Positions 9,378 to 16,852 of a DNA stretch of 40,698 nt are shown in pieces; positions within the stretch are counted from its first letter, which is position 1, and every line of letters starts with the position of its first letter. The notes under the pieces were generated by a model, which saw only the letters and a program-made list of their open reading frames with translations, was not told the DNA's origin and did not search any database. The position numbers and the translations under genes are program-made. The stretch spans positions 1 to 40,698 of the forward strand of contig JAFRUH010000027.1 of assembly GCA_017438975.1 (NCBI GenBank). The letters are read 5' to 3'. This stretch comes from Bacteroidales bacterium (GTDB taxonomy: Bacteria; Bacteroidota; Bacteroidia; Bacteroidales; UBA932).

Positions 9378-9551
9378 TTACTTTGCAGCTTCGACGGAAA
9401 CTTTACGGAAATCCTTGAGTTCCTTCATAAGTGCGAGAGCGGCCTTGCGGGCACGGGCGCCGGCAGCTTTATTGCCCTTAACAACCTGCGCTTCAGCGTT
9501 CTTTGCGAACTCAGCGTACTCAACTGCGATTTTCTCAACAAGCTCTTTCAT
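9378..9551 (-). CDS. Histone H1-like (Hc1-type) DNA-binding protein
   Basis: A 57-residue lysine- and alanine-rich protein: MKELVEKIAVEYAEF at the start, GNKAAGARARKAALAL in the middle and DFRKVSVEAAK at the end. This matches the short Hc1-like histone H1 homologues common in Bacteroidota, thought to compact or organise the nucleoid. It is predicted almost wholly helical, with a basic patch at residues 25-36. It is transcribed alone: pth upstream has its own hairpin, and a strong terminator follows. Codon use differs mildly from the neighbours (GCT, GTT and AAA frequent), as expected for a highly expressed gene in Bacteroidota. No clean TAnnTTTG box was found; the best candidate is TAATTGTA near 9570, with TTTTG 19 bp upstream. 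Confidence 0.92.
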   Translation of the reverse strand: MKELVEKIAVEYAEFAKNAEAQVVKGNKAAGARARKAALALMKELKDFRKVSVEAAK

Positions 9552-9640
9552 GATCTGTGATTTTACAATTATATGTTAAACATTATGTATCAAAACTTTG
9601 TGCAATATATGGATAAATCCGAAAAAAAACAAAAAAATTC

Positions 9641-9686
9641 AAAAAAAATCGATTTCAAGGCCTATTTTTCCTCGTTTGAGGCCTTG
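9641..9686 (-). terminator. Hairpin at the end of pth
   Basis: Minus-strand 8-bp perfect stem (9686-9679 with 9663-9656) across a 15-nt loop. A T8 run starts about 7 nt after the stem, followed by two more T runs. The stem includes the pth stop codon. A plausible but not ideal terminator, because the U-run is offset. Confidence 0.5.
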
Positions 9687-10243
9687 ATATTGAGTTCGTT
9701 CATGGCTCTTTCGGCACCCATGACGGAGAACGTGCGGATCCCCTTGATGATCCGCTCGCAGATGGACGGAATCCCGGCGGTTTCTTCTTCCGAGAAGCTG
9801 CTGAGGACGTAATCGACCTGTCCTCCCCGGTTGAAGTCGTTTCCGATTCCGATCCGGATCCGGCAGTATTCGTCCGTCCCGAGGAGAGCCTCGATGTTTT
9901 CCAGTCCGTTGTGACCGCCTGAACTTCCTCTTTTTTTCATCCGGACCGTCCCGAAAGGCAGGTTCAGGTCATCGCAGATGACGACCAGGTTCTCGAGGGG
10001 TAGGTCCAGTTTGTTGACCCAGTAGCGGACGGCGTTTCCGCTGAGGTTCATATACGTGGAAGGCTTGAGCAGGATAAAATGCCTGCCCTTGAAGGAAGCC
10101 TCCGCGATATCTCCGTACCGCTGCGTGGAAAAAGAAGCATTGGATGCCTTCGCAAAGGCATCCAATACCATAAATCCCATATTGTGGCGGGTAGAAGCGT
10201 ATTCGGAGCCGATATTTCCCAATCCGACTATCAAATAGTTCAT
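9662..10243 (-). CDS. pth: Peptidyl-tRNA hydrolase
   Basis: A 193-residue Pth that cleaves the ester bond of peptidyl-tRNA released during abortive translation and so recycles tRNA. Active-site features: GLGNIG with Asn10, TRHNMGF with the catalytic His20, KPSTYMNLSG, and CDDLNLPFG with the supporting Asp. The substrate loop GSSGGHNGL follows. The length is standard. It starts 22 bp after the L25 stop, the classical rplY-pth pairing that ties it to ribosome synthesis. Confidence 0.97.
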   Translation of the reverse strand: MNYLIVGLGNIGSEYASTRHNMGFMVLDAFAKASNASFSTQRYGDIAEASFKGRHFILLKPSTYMNLSGNAVRYWVNKLDLPLENLVVICDDLNLPFGTVRMKKRGSSGGHNGLENIEALLGTDEYCRIRIGIGNDFNRGGQVDYVLSSFSEEETAGIPSICERIIKGIRTFSVMGAERAMNELNIKASNEEK

Positions 10244-10265
10244 AACCGCACCTCCGGTTTATCGG

Positions 10266-10850
10266 TTAGGCGTTCTTGGCGGCGTCGGCAGCAGCCTGCT
10301 GCATGGCGCGGGTCGTCTTGACGCGGCAGATGATGGTGTTCTTGTCGGAAAGGATATTGATCCCGTCGAACTTGAGCTCACCGACCGTCAGACGCTTGTC
10401 AAGGCCGAGCGGAGTGATGTCGACATCGAGCTGGTCGGGAAGATTCTCGAGAAGGGCGCTGATGCGGACTTTGCGGGCAAGCTGGGTGAACTTACCACCG
10501 GCCTGGACACCGACCGGGTGACCGAAGAGGTTGAGGGGAACATCGATGGCAACCGGCTTCTTCTCGTCGACGGCGAGGAAGTCGATGTGGAGGCAAGCAT
10601 CCGTTACCGGGTGGAACTGGAGCTCATGGAGAACGGCCATGTAGACCTTACCGTCGAGGTTGAGGTCGACGATATGGGAAGCCGGTGTATAGAGAAGGCC
10701 TTTGAGGTCTCTCTCGCTGACGGTGAAGAGGACGTTTTCCATACCTGCGCCATAGAGGTTGCAAGGAACGAGACCCTGTTTGCGGAAAGCCTTGATAACG
10801 GCTTTGTTACCGACCTGGCGGATCTGGCCATTGAGTTCGAAATGCTTCAT
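10266..10850 (-). CDS. rplY: 50S ribosomal protein L25 (CTC type)
   Basis: A 194-residue long-form L25: an N-terminal 5S-rRNA-binding beta-barrel (MKHFELNGQ, ...FRKQGLVPCNLYG...) followed by the C-terminal TL5/CTC beta domain (~95-180, FTQLARKVRISALLENLPDQLDVDIT), and a short Ala-rich tail. It binds 5S rRNA in the central protuberance; CTC-type versions are stress-associated in some bacteria. It has a strong promoter (10937-10968) and an unusual ~80-nt leader with two hairpins, and it is co-transcribed with pth. The promoter begins immediately after the stop codon of the recombinase gene. Confidence 0.96.
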   Translation of the reverse strand: MKHFELNGQIRQVGNKAVIKAFRKQGLVPCNLYGAGMENVLFTVSERDLKGLLYTPASHIVDLNLDGKVYMAVLHELQFHPVTDACLHIDFLAVDEKKPVAIDVPLNLFGHPVGVQAGGKFTQLARKVRISALLENLPDQLDVDITPLGLDKRLTVGELKFDGINILSDKNTIICRVKTTRAMQQAAADAAKNA

Positions 10851-10878
10851 TGTACTGTAATTTAAAATGTGTTACTCA

Positions 10879-10926
10879 GTCCGGAGTCAACCGGACCCCA
10901 TTGCACCAAAAGCAGCGACTGCTTTT
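10879..10926 (-). promoter_or_regulatory. Structured leader of L25: two perfect hairpins
   Basis: Between the L25 -7 box and its ATG, two hairpins can form. Hairpin 1 (10926-10919 with 10915-10908) is an 8-bp stem with a 3-nt loop near the predicted RNA 5' end. Hairpin 2 (10896-10891 with 10884-10879) is a 6-bp GC-rich stem with a 6-nt loop. Neither is followed by a U-run, so they are not simple terminators. By analogy with ribosomal-protein leaders, this could be a site where L25 represses its own mRNA; that is inference. Confidence 0.55.
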
Positions 10927-10936
10927 AAAAGGCCCG

Positions 10937-10968
10937 CAAAGATAGGGAATAAAATCGTGATTTCAAAA
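10937..10968 (-). promoter_or_regulatory. rplY-pth promoter
   Basis: Minus strand: TTTTG (10968-10964), 19 bp, TATCTTTG (10944-10937). Complete -33/-7 pair. It abuts the stop codon of the xer gene (10972). Confidence 0.9.
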
Positions 10969-10971
10969 CAT

Positions 10972-11859
10972 TTATCCCTTTTTTCTGGGATGGTGGGAGA
11001 GGATATCGCTCTGCCAGACGGATGTCTCGATATGCGTATAGATCTCGGTCGTGAGGATGCTCTCGTGTCCCAGCATTTCCTGGACGATCCTGAGGTCCGC
11101 GCCGTTTTCGATCAGGTGCGTGGCGAAGGAGTGCCGGAACGTGTGCGGGGAGATTTCTTTCCGGATTCCGGCGGCCATCGCCTGCCGCTTGACAAGGTTG
11201 AAGACCGATACCCTGCTGAGCGGTTTCCCGAACCGGTTGAGAAAGAGGAAGTCCTCGAATTCCGGAGCGGCGGCGGGGGAGCGGCTCTCCAGGTAGGAGC
11301 GGATGGCTTCGGCCGCGACCTCCCCGAGGGGGACGATGCGCTGCTTGTCGCCCTTCCCGATGATCCGGACGAATCCCTCTTCGAAAAAGAGATCTGAAAT
11401 CCTGAGTCCGGCCGCCTCGCTGACCCGCAGTCCGCAGCCGTACAAGGTCTCCAGGAGGGCCCTGTCGCGGAGTCCGGTCGCCGAAAGCGGGTCGACGGAA
11501 TCCAGGATCGCAGTAACCTCTTCCACCGACAGGACGGCCGGCAGGTACCGCCCGAGTTTCGGAGCCTCTATCCCGTCGCAGGGGTTGTTTTTCCGGTCCC
11601 CCTCGAGGACGGTCCATTTGAAAAAGGACCGCAATGCGCTCATCAGGCGGGCCTGGGAACGCTTGGAAAGGCCCTTTTCCGTCGTTGAGGAGAGATACGA
11701 GAGGATATCATCGCGGGAGATGTCTTTCAGGGAACGGTCCCCGAAGCGCACCAGGAAAGCCTCGATATCGGATACATAGGAAGCCACGGTGTTGGGTGAC
11801 ATCCTGCGTTCGAGACTGAGATAATAGCGGTAGTCCCGGATGATCCGTCCCGTGTCCAT
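10972..11859 (-). CDS. xerD: Tyrosine recombinase, XerC/XerD type
   Basis: A 295-residue site-specific recombinase that resolves chromosome dimers at dif. The N-terminal SAM-like core-binding domain (~1-85: DYRYYLSLERRMSPNT..., SALRSFFKW) precedes the catalytic domain. The catalytic residues are visible: Arg in GCGLRVSEA, Lys in IGKGDKQR, HTFRHSFATHL, and LGHESILTTEIYTH with the nucleophilic Tyr. The start at 11859 lies 1 bp after the upstream peptidase stop; the open frame extends upstream into that gene but is not homologous. Length and single-copy core setting favour a housekeeping Xer protein over an integrase. XerC versus XerD cannot be settled by eye. Confidence 0.93.
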   Translation of the reverse strand: MDTGRIIRDYRYYLSLERRMSPNTVASYVSDIEAFLVRFGDRSLKDISRDDILSYLSSTTEKGLSKRSQARLMSALRSFFKWTVLEGDRKNNPCDGIEAPKLGRYLPAVLSVEEVTAILDSVDPLSATGLRDRALLETLYGCGLRVSEAAGLRISDLFFEEGFVRIIGKGDKQRIVPLGEVAAEAIRSYLESRSPAAAPEFEDFLFLNRFGKPLSRVSVFNLVKRQAMAAGIRKEISPHTFRHSFATHLIENGADLRIVQEMLGHESILTTEIYTHIETSVWQSDILSHHPRKKG

Positions 11860-11860
11860 G

Positions 11861-13861
11861 TCAGAGCGTTCCGTATTCGCTTCCGTAGGAGAGCATCTGT
11901 CCGAGATAGTCGTCCGTGTATTCAACCCTGTAATCGACGACCTTCCCCCGCTTGACGACGGGAACGATGTCGGGATTGATGAATCCTCCGTACGGCTTCA
12001 GGTTGAGGGCCTTGTACCGTTCGAGCACTTCGCGGTGCAGTTCGGGATCGATATGGACCGCATAGGTCTCGATCAGCCGCTTGCCGGCCTCGTAGTCGCC
12101 CTCCGACTTGATCCGTTGGATCTCGGCGAGAAGCTTGGCGAAAAGTCCCCGAAGCGCCACGTAATCGTTGACGACGAAATAGTTCTTTCCGTCCCGGACC
12201 TTCTTCTCGATGACCTTGTCGGCCGCTCCTTGTTCATAGCACCACTCGGCGATCAGTTTCCGGTTCTGCATATGGGCCTCGGTGTTCGGCCGTCCCGGTT
12301 CGATGCGGGTGAACTGGACCATCAGTCCGTTCCGGATATAATTGGAGTATTCGGCCTTGTATGCCTCCGGATCCGGCATGATGCCGAGTTCCACCATCTT
12401 CGGGTCGGCGCTGTAATAGAGTCCGTACAGGTCGGCGCGGGCTTCTTCGAGGGCGGAGGCATATTCTCCCATCGCCGTCGTAGAAACACCCGGCAGCAAC
12501 TGGCCGGATCCATGTCCCAGACACTCGTGGAGGTCCGTATGGATCTCATCGGCGACGGCTCCCCATTTCTTGGCAAGGGCAATCTCCTCTTCCGACCATG
12601 CGAATTCCTGCAGGGTGCTGTTGGGGGATTCCTGAGCGGAAAGGTCATAGGCGTGGGTGATGTTGGAAATGGTCACCGACTTGGAACCGTGTTCTTTCCG
12701 GATCCAGTCCGCGTTGGGGAGGTTGATGCCGATCGGCGTGGAGGGGTAAGAGTCTCCGGAGAGGCAGACCGCGTTGATGACCTTGGCCGAAATGCCCTTT
12801 ACGACGGGCTTCCGGAACCGGGGATCGATCGGGGCGTTGTCCTCGAACCACTGCGCGTTCTCGCTGAGGATTTCGGTGCGGCGCGAAGCTTCTGCATCCT
12901 TGATGTTGACATAGCCTTCCCAGGAGGCCTTCCTTCCGAGAGGATCGTTGTAGTCTTCGATGAACCCGTTGATGAAATCGACGGTACCGAGGGTATCTTT
13001 CACCCATTCGATGTTGAATTCGTCCCATTTCCGGAGATCGCCGGTCCTGTAGTAGTCCTGCAGGATGCCGAGCGCTCGCTTCTGGATGTCGTTCTCGGCG
13101 ACTTCTGCAGCTTTGGCAAGGTGCACGCAGATCTTTTCCAGGGCGGGGGAGTAGATTCCTCCGATCTTCCAGGGGAGTTCGCGGATGACCCCGTCTTCGC
13201 CCTTGACCACTTTCGTGTTCAGTCCATAGGATATCGGTTCCGGGTCATCCGGATCCACGATTCCGGCGTAGTAGCGCTCGACTTCCTCCCGGCTGACTCC
13301 TTCGTAGAAATTCACGGCAGAAGCCTTGACAATGTCTCCGCCGGTTGCCGTGGCGCGGCGCTGAGGATAGATTGCGGGGTCGTAGATTACATCCAGGAGC
13401 TGCGGGTCTTCGATGCCGACTGCAGTGAGAAGGCTTTGGAAATAGTTTCTGCCGCATTCGGGAAAGAACTTGTCTTCCGCATAATGGTGGTGGATTCCGT
13501 TCGAGAAAAAGAGCCGTTTGGCATAGACGGTAAATCGGGCGAAATCCTCGCATCCGCGGTCCCCCTTGTACTCGCCGAGGATCTTTTCCACGGCGTGCCG
13601 GATGCGGAGATTGTCGGGACAGTTCTGGTCCCAGAGGATGTCCCGCCCGTATTTGGCGGCTTCCGACAGGTGGTAGGCGTACTCTTTCTGTTTCAGGCTC
13701 AGGTCTTCCCATCCGGGAATCCGGTAGCGCATGACCTTGAGGTCGGCGAATTCGTCGACGGTATATTTGAAGGGCTCTTCTTTCTGGCCGGCATCCCCGG
13801 CGCAGGACAGGAGCGTGGCTGCTGTGGAAATGAGGATCATGATGGTGAAACGGGTTTTCAT
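11861..13861 (-). CDS. Dipeptidyl peptidase III (M49), lipoprotein
   Basis: A 666-residue zinc dipeptidyl peptidase that removes dipeptides from oligopeptide N-termini. Both M49 hallmarks are clear: the HExxxH-type motif HECLGH at 445-450 (with the extra residue unique to this family) and EEARAD at 472-477. The start gives a lipoprotein signal with lipobox LLSC, lipidated at Cys20, so it is anchored to a membrane, unlike the cytosolic eukaryotic forms. Bacteroides DPP III homologues share this form and also carry a Cys in the zinc motif. It is divergent from the C11 peptidase gene, and xerD follows 1 bp later, an operon that mixes digestion and chromosome maintenance. Confidence 0.95.
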   Translation of the reverse strand: MKTRFTIMILISTAATLLSCAGDAGQKEEPFKYTVDEFADLKVMRYRIPGWEDLSLKQKEYAYHLSEAAKYGRDILWDQNCPDNLRIRHAVEKILGEYKGDRGCEDFARFTVYAKRLFFSNGIHHHYAEDKFFPECGRNYFQSLLTAVGIEDPQLLDVIYDPAIYPQRRATATGGDIVKASAVNFYEGVSREEVERYYAGIVDPDDPEPISYGLNTKVVKGEDGVIRELPWKIGGIYSPALEKICVHLAKAAEVAENDIQKRALGILQDYYRTGDLRKWDEFNIEWVKDTLGTVDFINGFIEDYNDPLGRKASWEGYVNIKDAEASRRTEILSENAQWFEDNAPIDPRFRKPVVKGISAKVINAVCLSGDSYPSTPIGINLPNADWIRKEHGSKSVTISNITHAYDLSAQESPNSTLQEFAWSEEEIALAKKWGAVADEIHTDLHECLGHGSGQLLPGVSTTAMGEYASALEEARADLYGLYYSADPKMVELGIMPDPEAYKAEYSNYIRNGLMVQFTRIEPGRPNTEAHMQNRKLIAEWCYEQGAADKVIEKKVRDGKNYFVVNDYVALRGLFAKLLAEIQRIKSEGDYEAGKRLIETYAVHIDPELHREVLERYKALNLKPYGGFINPDIVPVVKRGKVVDYRVEYTDDYLGQMLSYGSEYGTL

Positions 13862-13892
13862 GGCTGTTCTGTTTGGTATAGCACGATTTATG

Positions 13893-13900
13893 CAAATTTA
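13893..13900 (-). promoter_or_regulatory. -7 box of the M49 peptidase gene
   Basis: TAAATTTG on the minus strand, 31 bp before the ATG at 13861. It lies 12 bp from the opposing -7 box for the C11 gene, so the two polymerase footprints must overlap. Confidence 0.75.
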
Positions 13901-13912
13901 TAAAAATATCGC

Positions 13913-13920
13913 TAACTTTG
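13913..13920 (+). promoter_or_regulatory. -7 box of the C11 peptidase gene
   Basis: TAACTTTG, 19 bp before the ATG at 13940. No clear TTG at -33, where the DNA also forms part of the opposite promoter. Confidence 0.75.
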
Positions 13921-13939
13921 CCCAAGCAACCGTCAAAAC

Positions 13940-15307
13940 ATGCGAAGCAGACACCTCATATCCGTCCTGGCCCTCGCCGCTGTCCTGTCTGTCGGATCCT
14001 GCGACAAGCCGGAACCGTTTTCCATGGACCGCTCCGCCCCTTCCCGGGTCCCGGATGAGTACCATCATTTCACGACATCGATGTCCTATGAACACGTTGT
14101 CCTTCTCTACCAGGCCGGATTCAATTCCCTGAGCAGCTACCTCGAGCAGAATATCAAGGACCTTTATAAAGGGGATCTTCCGAACAATTCCCAGGATGTG
14201 CTCCTGCTTCTGAGCCACCTGCCCGAACGGGCGGGCCGTTATTCCGTCCAGACGTCCCCGGCCCTCCTTCGGATCGGCCGCGACTATAAAGGGAGTATCC
14301 AGGTGGACACCCTCGTCGTCTATCCCAAGACGACGGTGAGTTCCTCCGCCAAGACGGTCCACGATGTCCTCACCTTCGTGCAAGAGCGTTTCCCCTCCGA
14401 AAGCTACGGGCTCGTCCTCTGCTCCCATGCATCCGGATGGCTGCCGGTGCATTACTATTCCGAGCCTTCTTATTACGAAGAGGGCAACATATGGACTTCC
14501 AGTGCATCTCCCCGTTCGTTCGGTGATCTCCCCGCTCCTCCATACCGTGACCTTCCTGCGGAAGGGACCTTCCCGGCGGTCCGCAGTTTCGGGCAGGACC
14601 GCGTCCTCGCAGGGGCTAGGGACGTCTCCTGGGAGATCGATATCGCCGACCTTGCGGAAGCGATTCCGATGCATATGGACTATATCCTCTTCGATGCCTG
14701 CCTGATGGGATGCGTCGAGGTCGCCTACCAGCTCAGGGACGTCTGCGACAAGGTCGGTTTTTCCCCGGCTGAAGTGCTGGCGGAAGGCTTCGTTTATGAC
14801 AAGTTGCCCGGGCGTCTGCTTTCGGGCGACGATCCCGACCCGGAAGGGGTGCTGAAGGACTTTTTCGACAAGTACGATGCGATGGACGGCAATAACCGTT
14901 CCGCGACGATTTCGATGGTCGATTGCTCCAAGCTCGAGCGTCTCGCGTCCGTCTGTTCGACCCTTGTCTCGAAATACCGTCCGGAGATCCTCTCCCTCGA
15001 TCCCAGCAAGGTCCAGGGCTATTTCCGCTACGGAAGGAACTATTTCTATGATCTCCAGGATATCTTCGTCCAGGCTGGAATCGACGCCTCCGATGCGGCC
15101 GCGCTGGCTTCCGCCCTCGACGATGCGGTTGTCTACAAGGAAGCCACGCCGAGTTTCATCGACAGTTTCCAGATCCGGGCCTATTCGGGACTCAGCATGT
15201 ACCTCCCTTCGATCGAGTACAAGTACCCCGACCGGAACTATACATATCTCAACCGGTACTACCGCGAGTCCGTCGCCTGGAATACGGCGATCGGTCTCGT
15301 CCGTTAA
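13940..15307 (+). CDS. Clostripain-like (C11) cysteine peptidase, lipoprotein
   Basis: A 455-residue caspase-fold peptidase of the clostripain family. Lipobox SVGSC predicts lipidation at Cys21. The catalytic His163 sits in CSHASGW and the catalytic Cys254 in DACLMGC, with the expected hydrophobic strand before each. The family cleaves after basic residues and often self-activates; a specific processing site is not obvious here. The C-terminal third ends with GLSMYLP...YLNRYY, typical of Bacteroidota members. It is divergent from the M49 dipeptidyl peptidase, so the two surface peptidases share one regulatory region and could act in sequence, endopeptidase then dipeptide release. The 3' end overlaps the HhH gene by 4 bp. 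Confidence 0.93.
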   Translation: MRSRHLISVLALAAVLSVGSCDKPEPFSMDRSAPSRVPDEYHHFTTSMSYEHVVLLYQAGFNSLSSYLEQNIKDLYKGDLPNNSQDVLLLLSHLPERAGRYSVQTSPALLRIGRDYKGSIQVDTLVVYPKTTVSSSAKTVHDVLTFVQERFPSESYGLVLCSHASGWLPVHYYSEPSYYEEGNIWTSSASPRSFGDLPAPPYRDLPAEGTFPAVRSFGQDRVLAGARDVSWEIDIADLAEAIPMHMDYILFDACLMGCVEVAYQLRDVCDKVGFSPAEVLAEGFVYDKLPGRLLSGDDPDPEGVLKDFFDKYDAMDGNNRSATISMVDCSKLERLASVCSTLVSKYRPEILSLDPSKVQGYFRYGRNYFYDLQDIFVQAGIDASDAAALASALDDAVVYKEATPSFIDSFQIRAYSGLSMYLPSIEYKYPDRNYTYLNRYYRESVAWNTAIGLVR

Positions 15308-16155
15308 GGAACCGCGATGACGCAGCGGGCGAGCCGCCCGGCCTGGTCCCCGTCCAGGATTCCCGCTTTTTCCAACGCTTCCACGCTCCAGTCCGCTTTC
15401 GGGGTGTTGTCCCGGAAGAGGACGATAGCCCTTGCCGGATGCTTTCCGATGTAGGGGTGGTCCGCCAGTTCTTTTTCCCCGAGGGTCCAAAGCGGGTAGG
15501 GGGCGGGGGGAGATACCGTGACGAGGTCCCGCAGTCCCTCGTATTTCTCCCGGTCGAACCGATACAGGTCCATCAGCTGCTCCGGATAGGAGTAGCCGTG
15601 GAGTTTTTCCCTGTATTCCAGGATTTTCGATGCGTAATACCCGCCGATCCCCGGGAGGGCGACGAGGGTTGCGCTGTCAGCACGGTTGAGGTCGACCTTG
15701 GGAATCCGGATGAAGGGCTCCAGCCTCCGGTAGACGGAGTCCGCGACGACATAGGACCGGGCAAAATCTTCTTTTCGGCTGAAATGGCCTCCCTTCCGGC
15801 GGTAGTTGTCGATCGATTCGGCCTGGCGGGGACTGAACCCGAGCCGCTGCAGATCCTCCACGCTGACGGTGTTGGGATCGAAGGCGAAGGATTCCGCGCG
15901 TCTTTTTGCAGTGTTCTTTCCGGTTTCCCGGACCAGTTCCCTGTGCGGGCTGTTCTTCCGGACCGTTTCGGGAGGTCTCGGAGCGGATCCGTCCGGGGCG
16001 GGTTCATAGACATGGACATAGACCGTGTCGGGACAGTCCCGGTTCGCGGCGAGCGCGAGAAAGGCGGCTTTATGGATAAAGAGAGCCGTCTGGTAGCCGA
16101 TCGCCAGGAAGATCAGGGCGATCGCTCCGGTCATGAATGAAGTTTTTCCTTCCAT
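15304..16155 (-). CDS. ComEA-like membrane-anchored helix-hairpin-helix protein
   Basis: A 283-residue protein with one N-terminal membrane helix (~8-29) followed by a charged linker and helix-hairpin-helix repeats: ~94-150 (DPNTVSVEDLQRLGFS), ~154-214 (VDLNRADSATLVALPGIG) and a third, weaker copy at ~222-270 (HPYIGKHPARAIVLFR). HhH domains bind DNA without sequence specificity; ComEA uses them for DNA uptake, and this layout is common in Bacteroidota. Whether it binds incoming DNA is unproven. The start at 16155 (MEGK) is preceded by an A/G-rich stretch, but it puts 86 bp of overlap with rsmI in another frame. A later start (MTGA, 16134) would cut the overlap to 65 bp. Confidence 0.85.
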   Translation of the reverse strand: MEGKTSFMTGAIALIFLAIGYQTALFIHKAAFLALAANRDCPDTVYVHVYEPAPDGSAPRPPETVRKNSPHRELVRETGKNTAKRRAESFAFDPNTVSVEDLQRLGFSPRQAESIDNYRRKGGHFSRKEDFARSYVVADSVYRRLEPFIRIPKVDLNRADSATLVALPGIGGYYASKILEYREKLHGYSYPEQLMDLYRFDREKYEGLRDLVTVSPPAPYPLWTLGEKELADHPYIGKHPARAIVLFRDNTPKADWSVEALEKAGILDGDQAGRLARCVIAVP

Positions 16156-16852
16156 AGTCTTTCTTTTCTTTTTTAGGTTCGGCGCCGGCGACGATGATGA
16201 CGATCTCGCCTTTGGGTTCATGTTCCCGGTACCAGGAGGCTACCTCGCCGAGGGTGCCCCTGCGGTGCTCTTCGTGGATTTTGGAGATTTCCCTTGCGAC
16301 GGAGCATTCCCGGTCCTCCCCGAAGTATTCGGCGAACTGCTCGAGCGTCTTCACGAGCCGGTATGGAGATTCGTAGAAGATCATCGTCCGTGTCTCTTCC
16401 GAGAGGGTTTTCAGCAGGGTCTGGCGCCCTTTTTTCTGGGGCAGGAACCCTTCGAAACAGAAACGGTCGCAGGGGAGGCCGGAACTGACGATCGCCGGGA
16501 TGCAGGCGGTTGCTCCGGGAAGGGTCTGGACTTCGATCCCTTCTTCGGCGCAGGTCCGGGCGAGGAGGAATCCGGGGTCGGAGATGCCCGGTGTCCCGGC
16601 GTCGCTAACCAGCGCGACGTTCAGCCCGCCCAGGATGCGTTCCTTGATCAGTTCGCAGGTCTGGTGTTCATTGTATTTATGGTGCGACTGAAGGGGAACA
16701 TGGATATCGTAATGCTTCAGCAGCACGGAGGTGGTGCGGGTGTCTTCCGCGAGGATGAGATCGGCTTCCCGGAGGATCCGGATGGCCCTCAGGGTCATGT
16801 CCTCCAGGTTCCCGACTGGGGTTGGAACGATATAGAGCCGCCCGGCCATCAT
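16070..16852 (-). CDS. rsmI: 16S rRNA 2'-O-methyltransferase RsmI
   Basis: A 260-residue SAM-dependent methyltransferase of the tetrapyrrole-methylase fold that 2'-O-methylates C1402 of 16S rRNA. Motifs: LYIVPTPVGNLEDMTLRA at the start, AEDTR, SDAGTPGISDPG, the substrate region FEGFLPQKKGR, and FYESPYR. The conserved core ends at GEIVIIVAG near residue 225; the last ~30 residues are a non-conserved tail read through the start of the HhH gene. The ATG overlaps the upstream stop as ATGA. A start one codon later is equally possible. Confidence 0.95.
   Translation of the reverse strand: MMAGRLYIVPTPVGNLEDMTLRAIRILREADLILAEDTRTTSVLLKHYDIHVPLQSHHKYNEHQTCELIKERILGGLNVALVSDAGTPGISDPGFLLARTCAEEGIEVQTLPGATACIPAIVSSGLPCDRFCFEGFLPQKKGRQTLLKTLSEETRTMIFYESPYRLVKTLEQFAEYFGEDRECSVAREISKIHEEHRRGTLGEVASWYREHEPKGEIVIIVAGAEPKKEKKDYGRKNFIHDRSDRPDLPGDRLPDGSLYP

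Noticed and set aside
10972-11859. Integrase of a mobile element
   Set aside because: Length, housekeeping neighbours and the lack of attachment-site repeats, excisionase or cargo genes favour XerC/XerD.
11840-13903. 687-codon open frame on the plus strand
   Set aside because: It is antisense to the M49 peptidase, which has clear motifs. The protein has no recognisable domain and arises from the GC-rich codon pattern of the real gene.
13898-15490. 530-codon minus-strand frame
   Set aside because: It overlaps the C11 peptidase with its catalytic motifs; the translation is low-complexity charged sequence.
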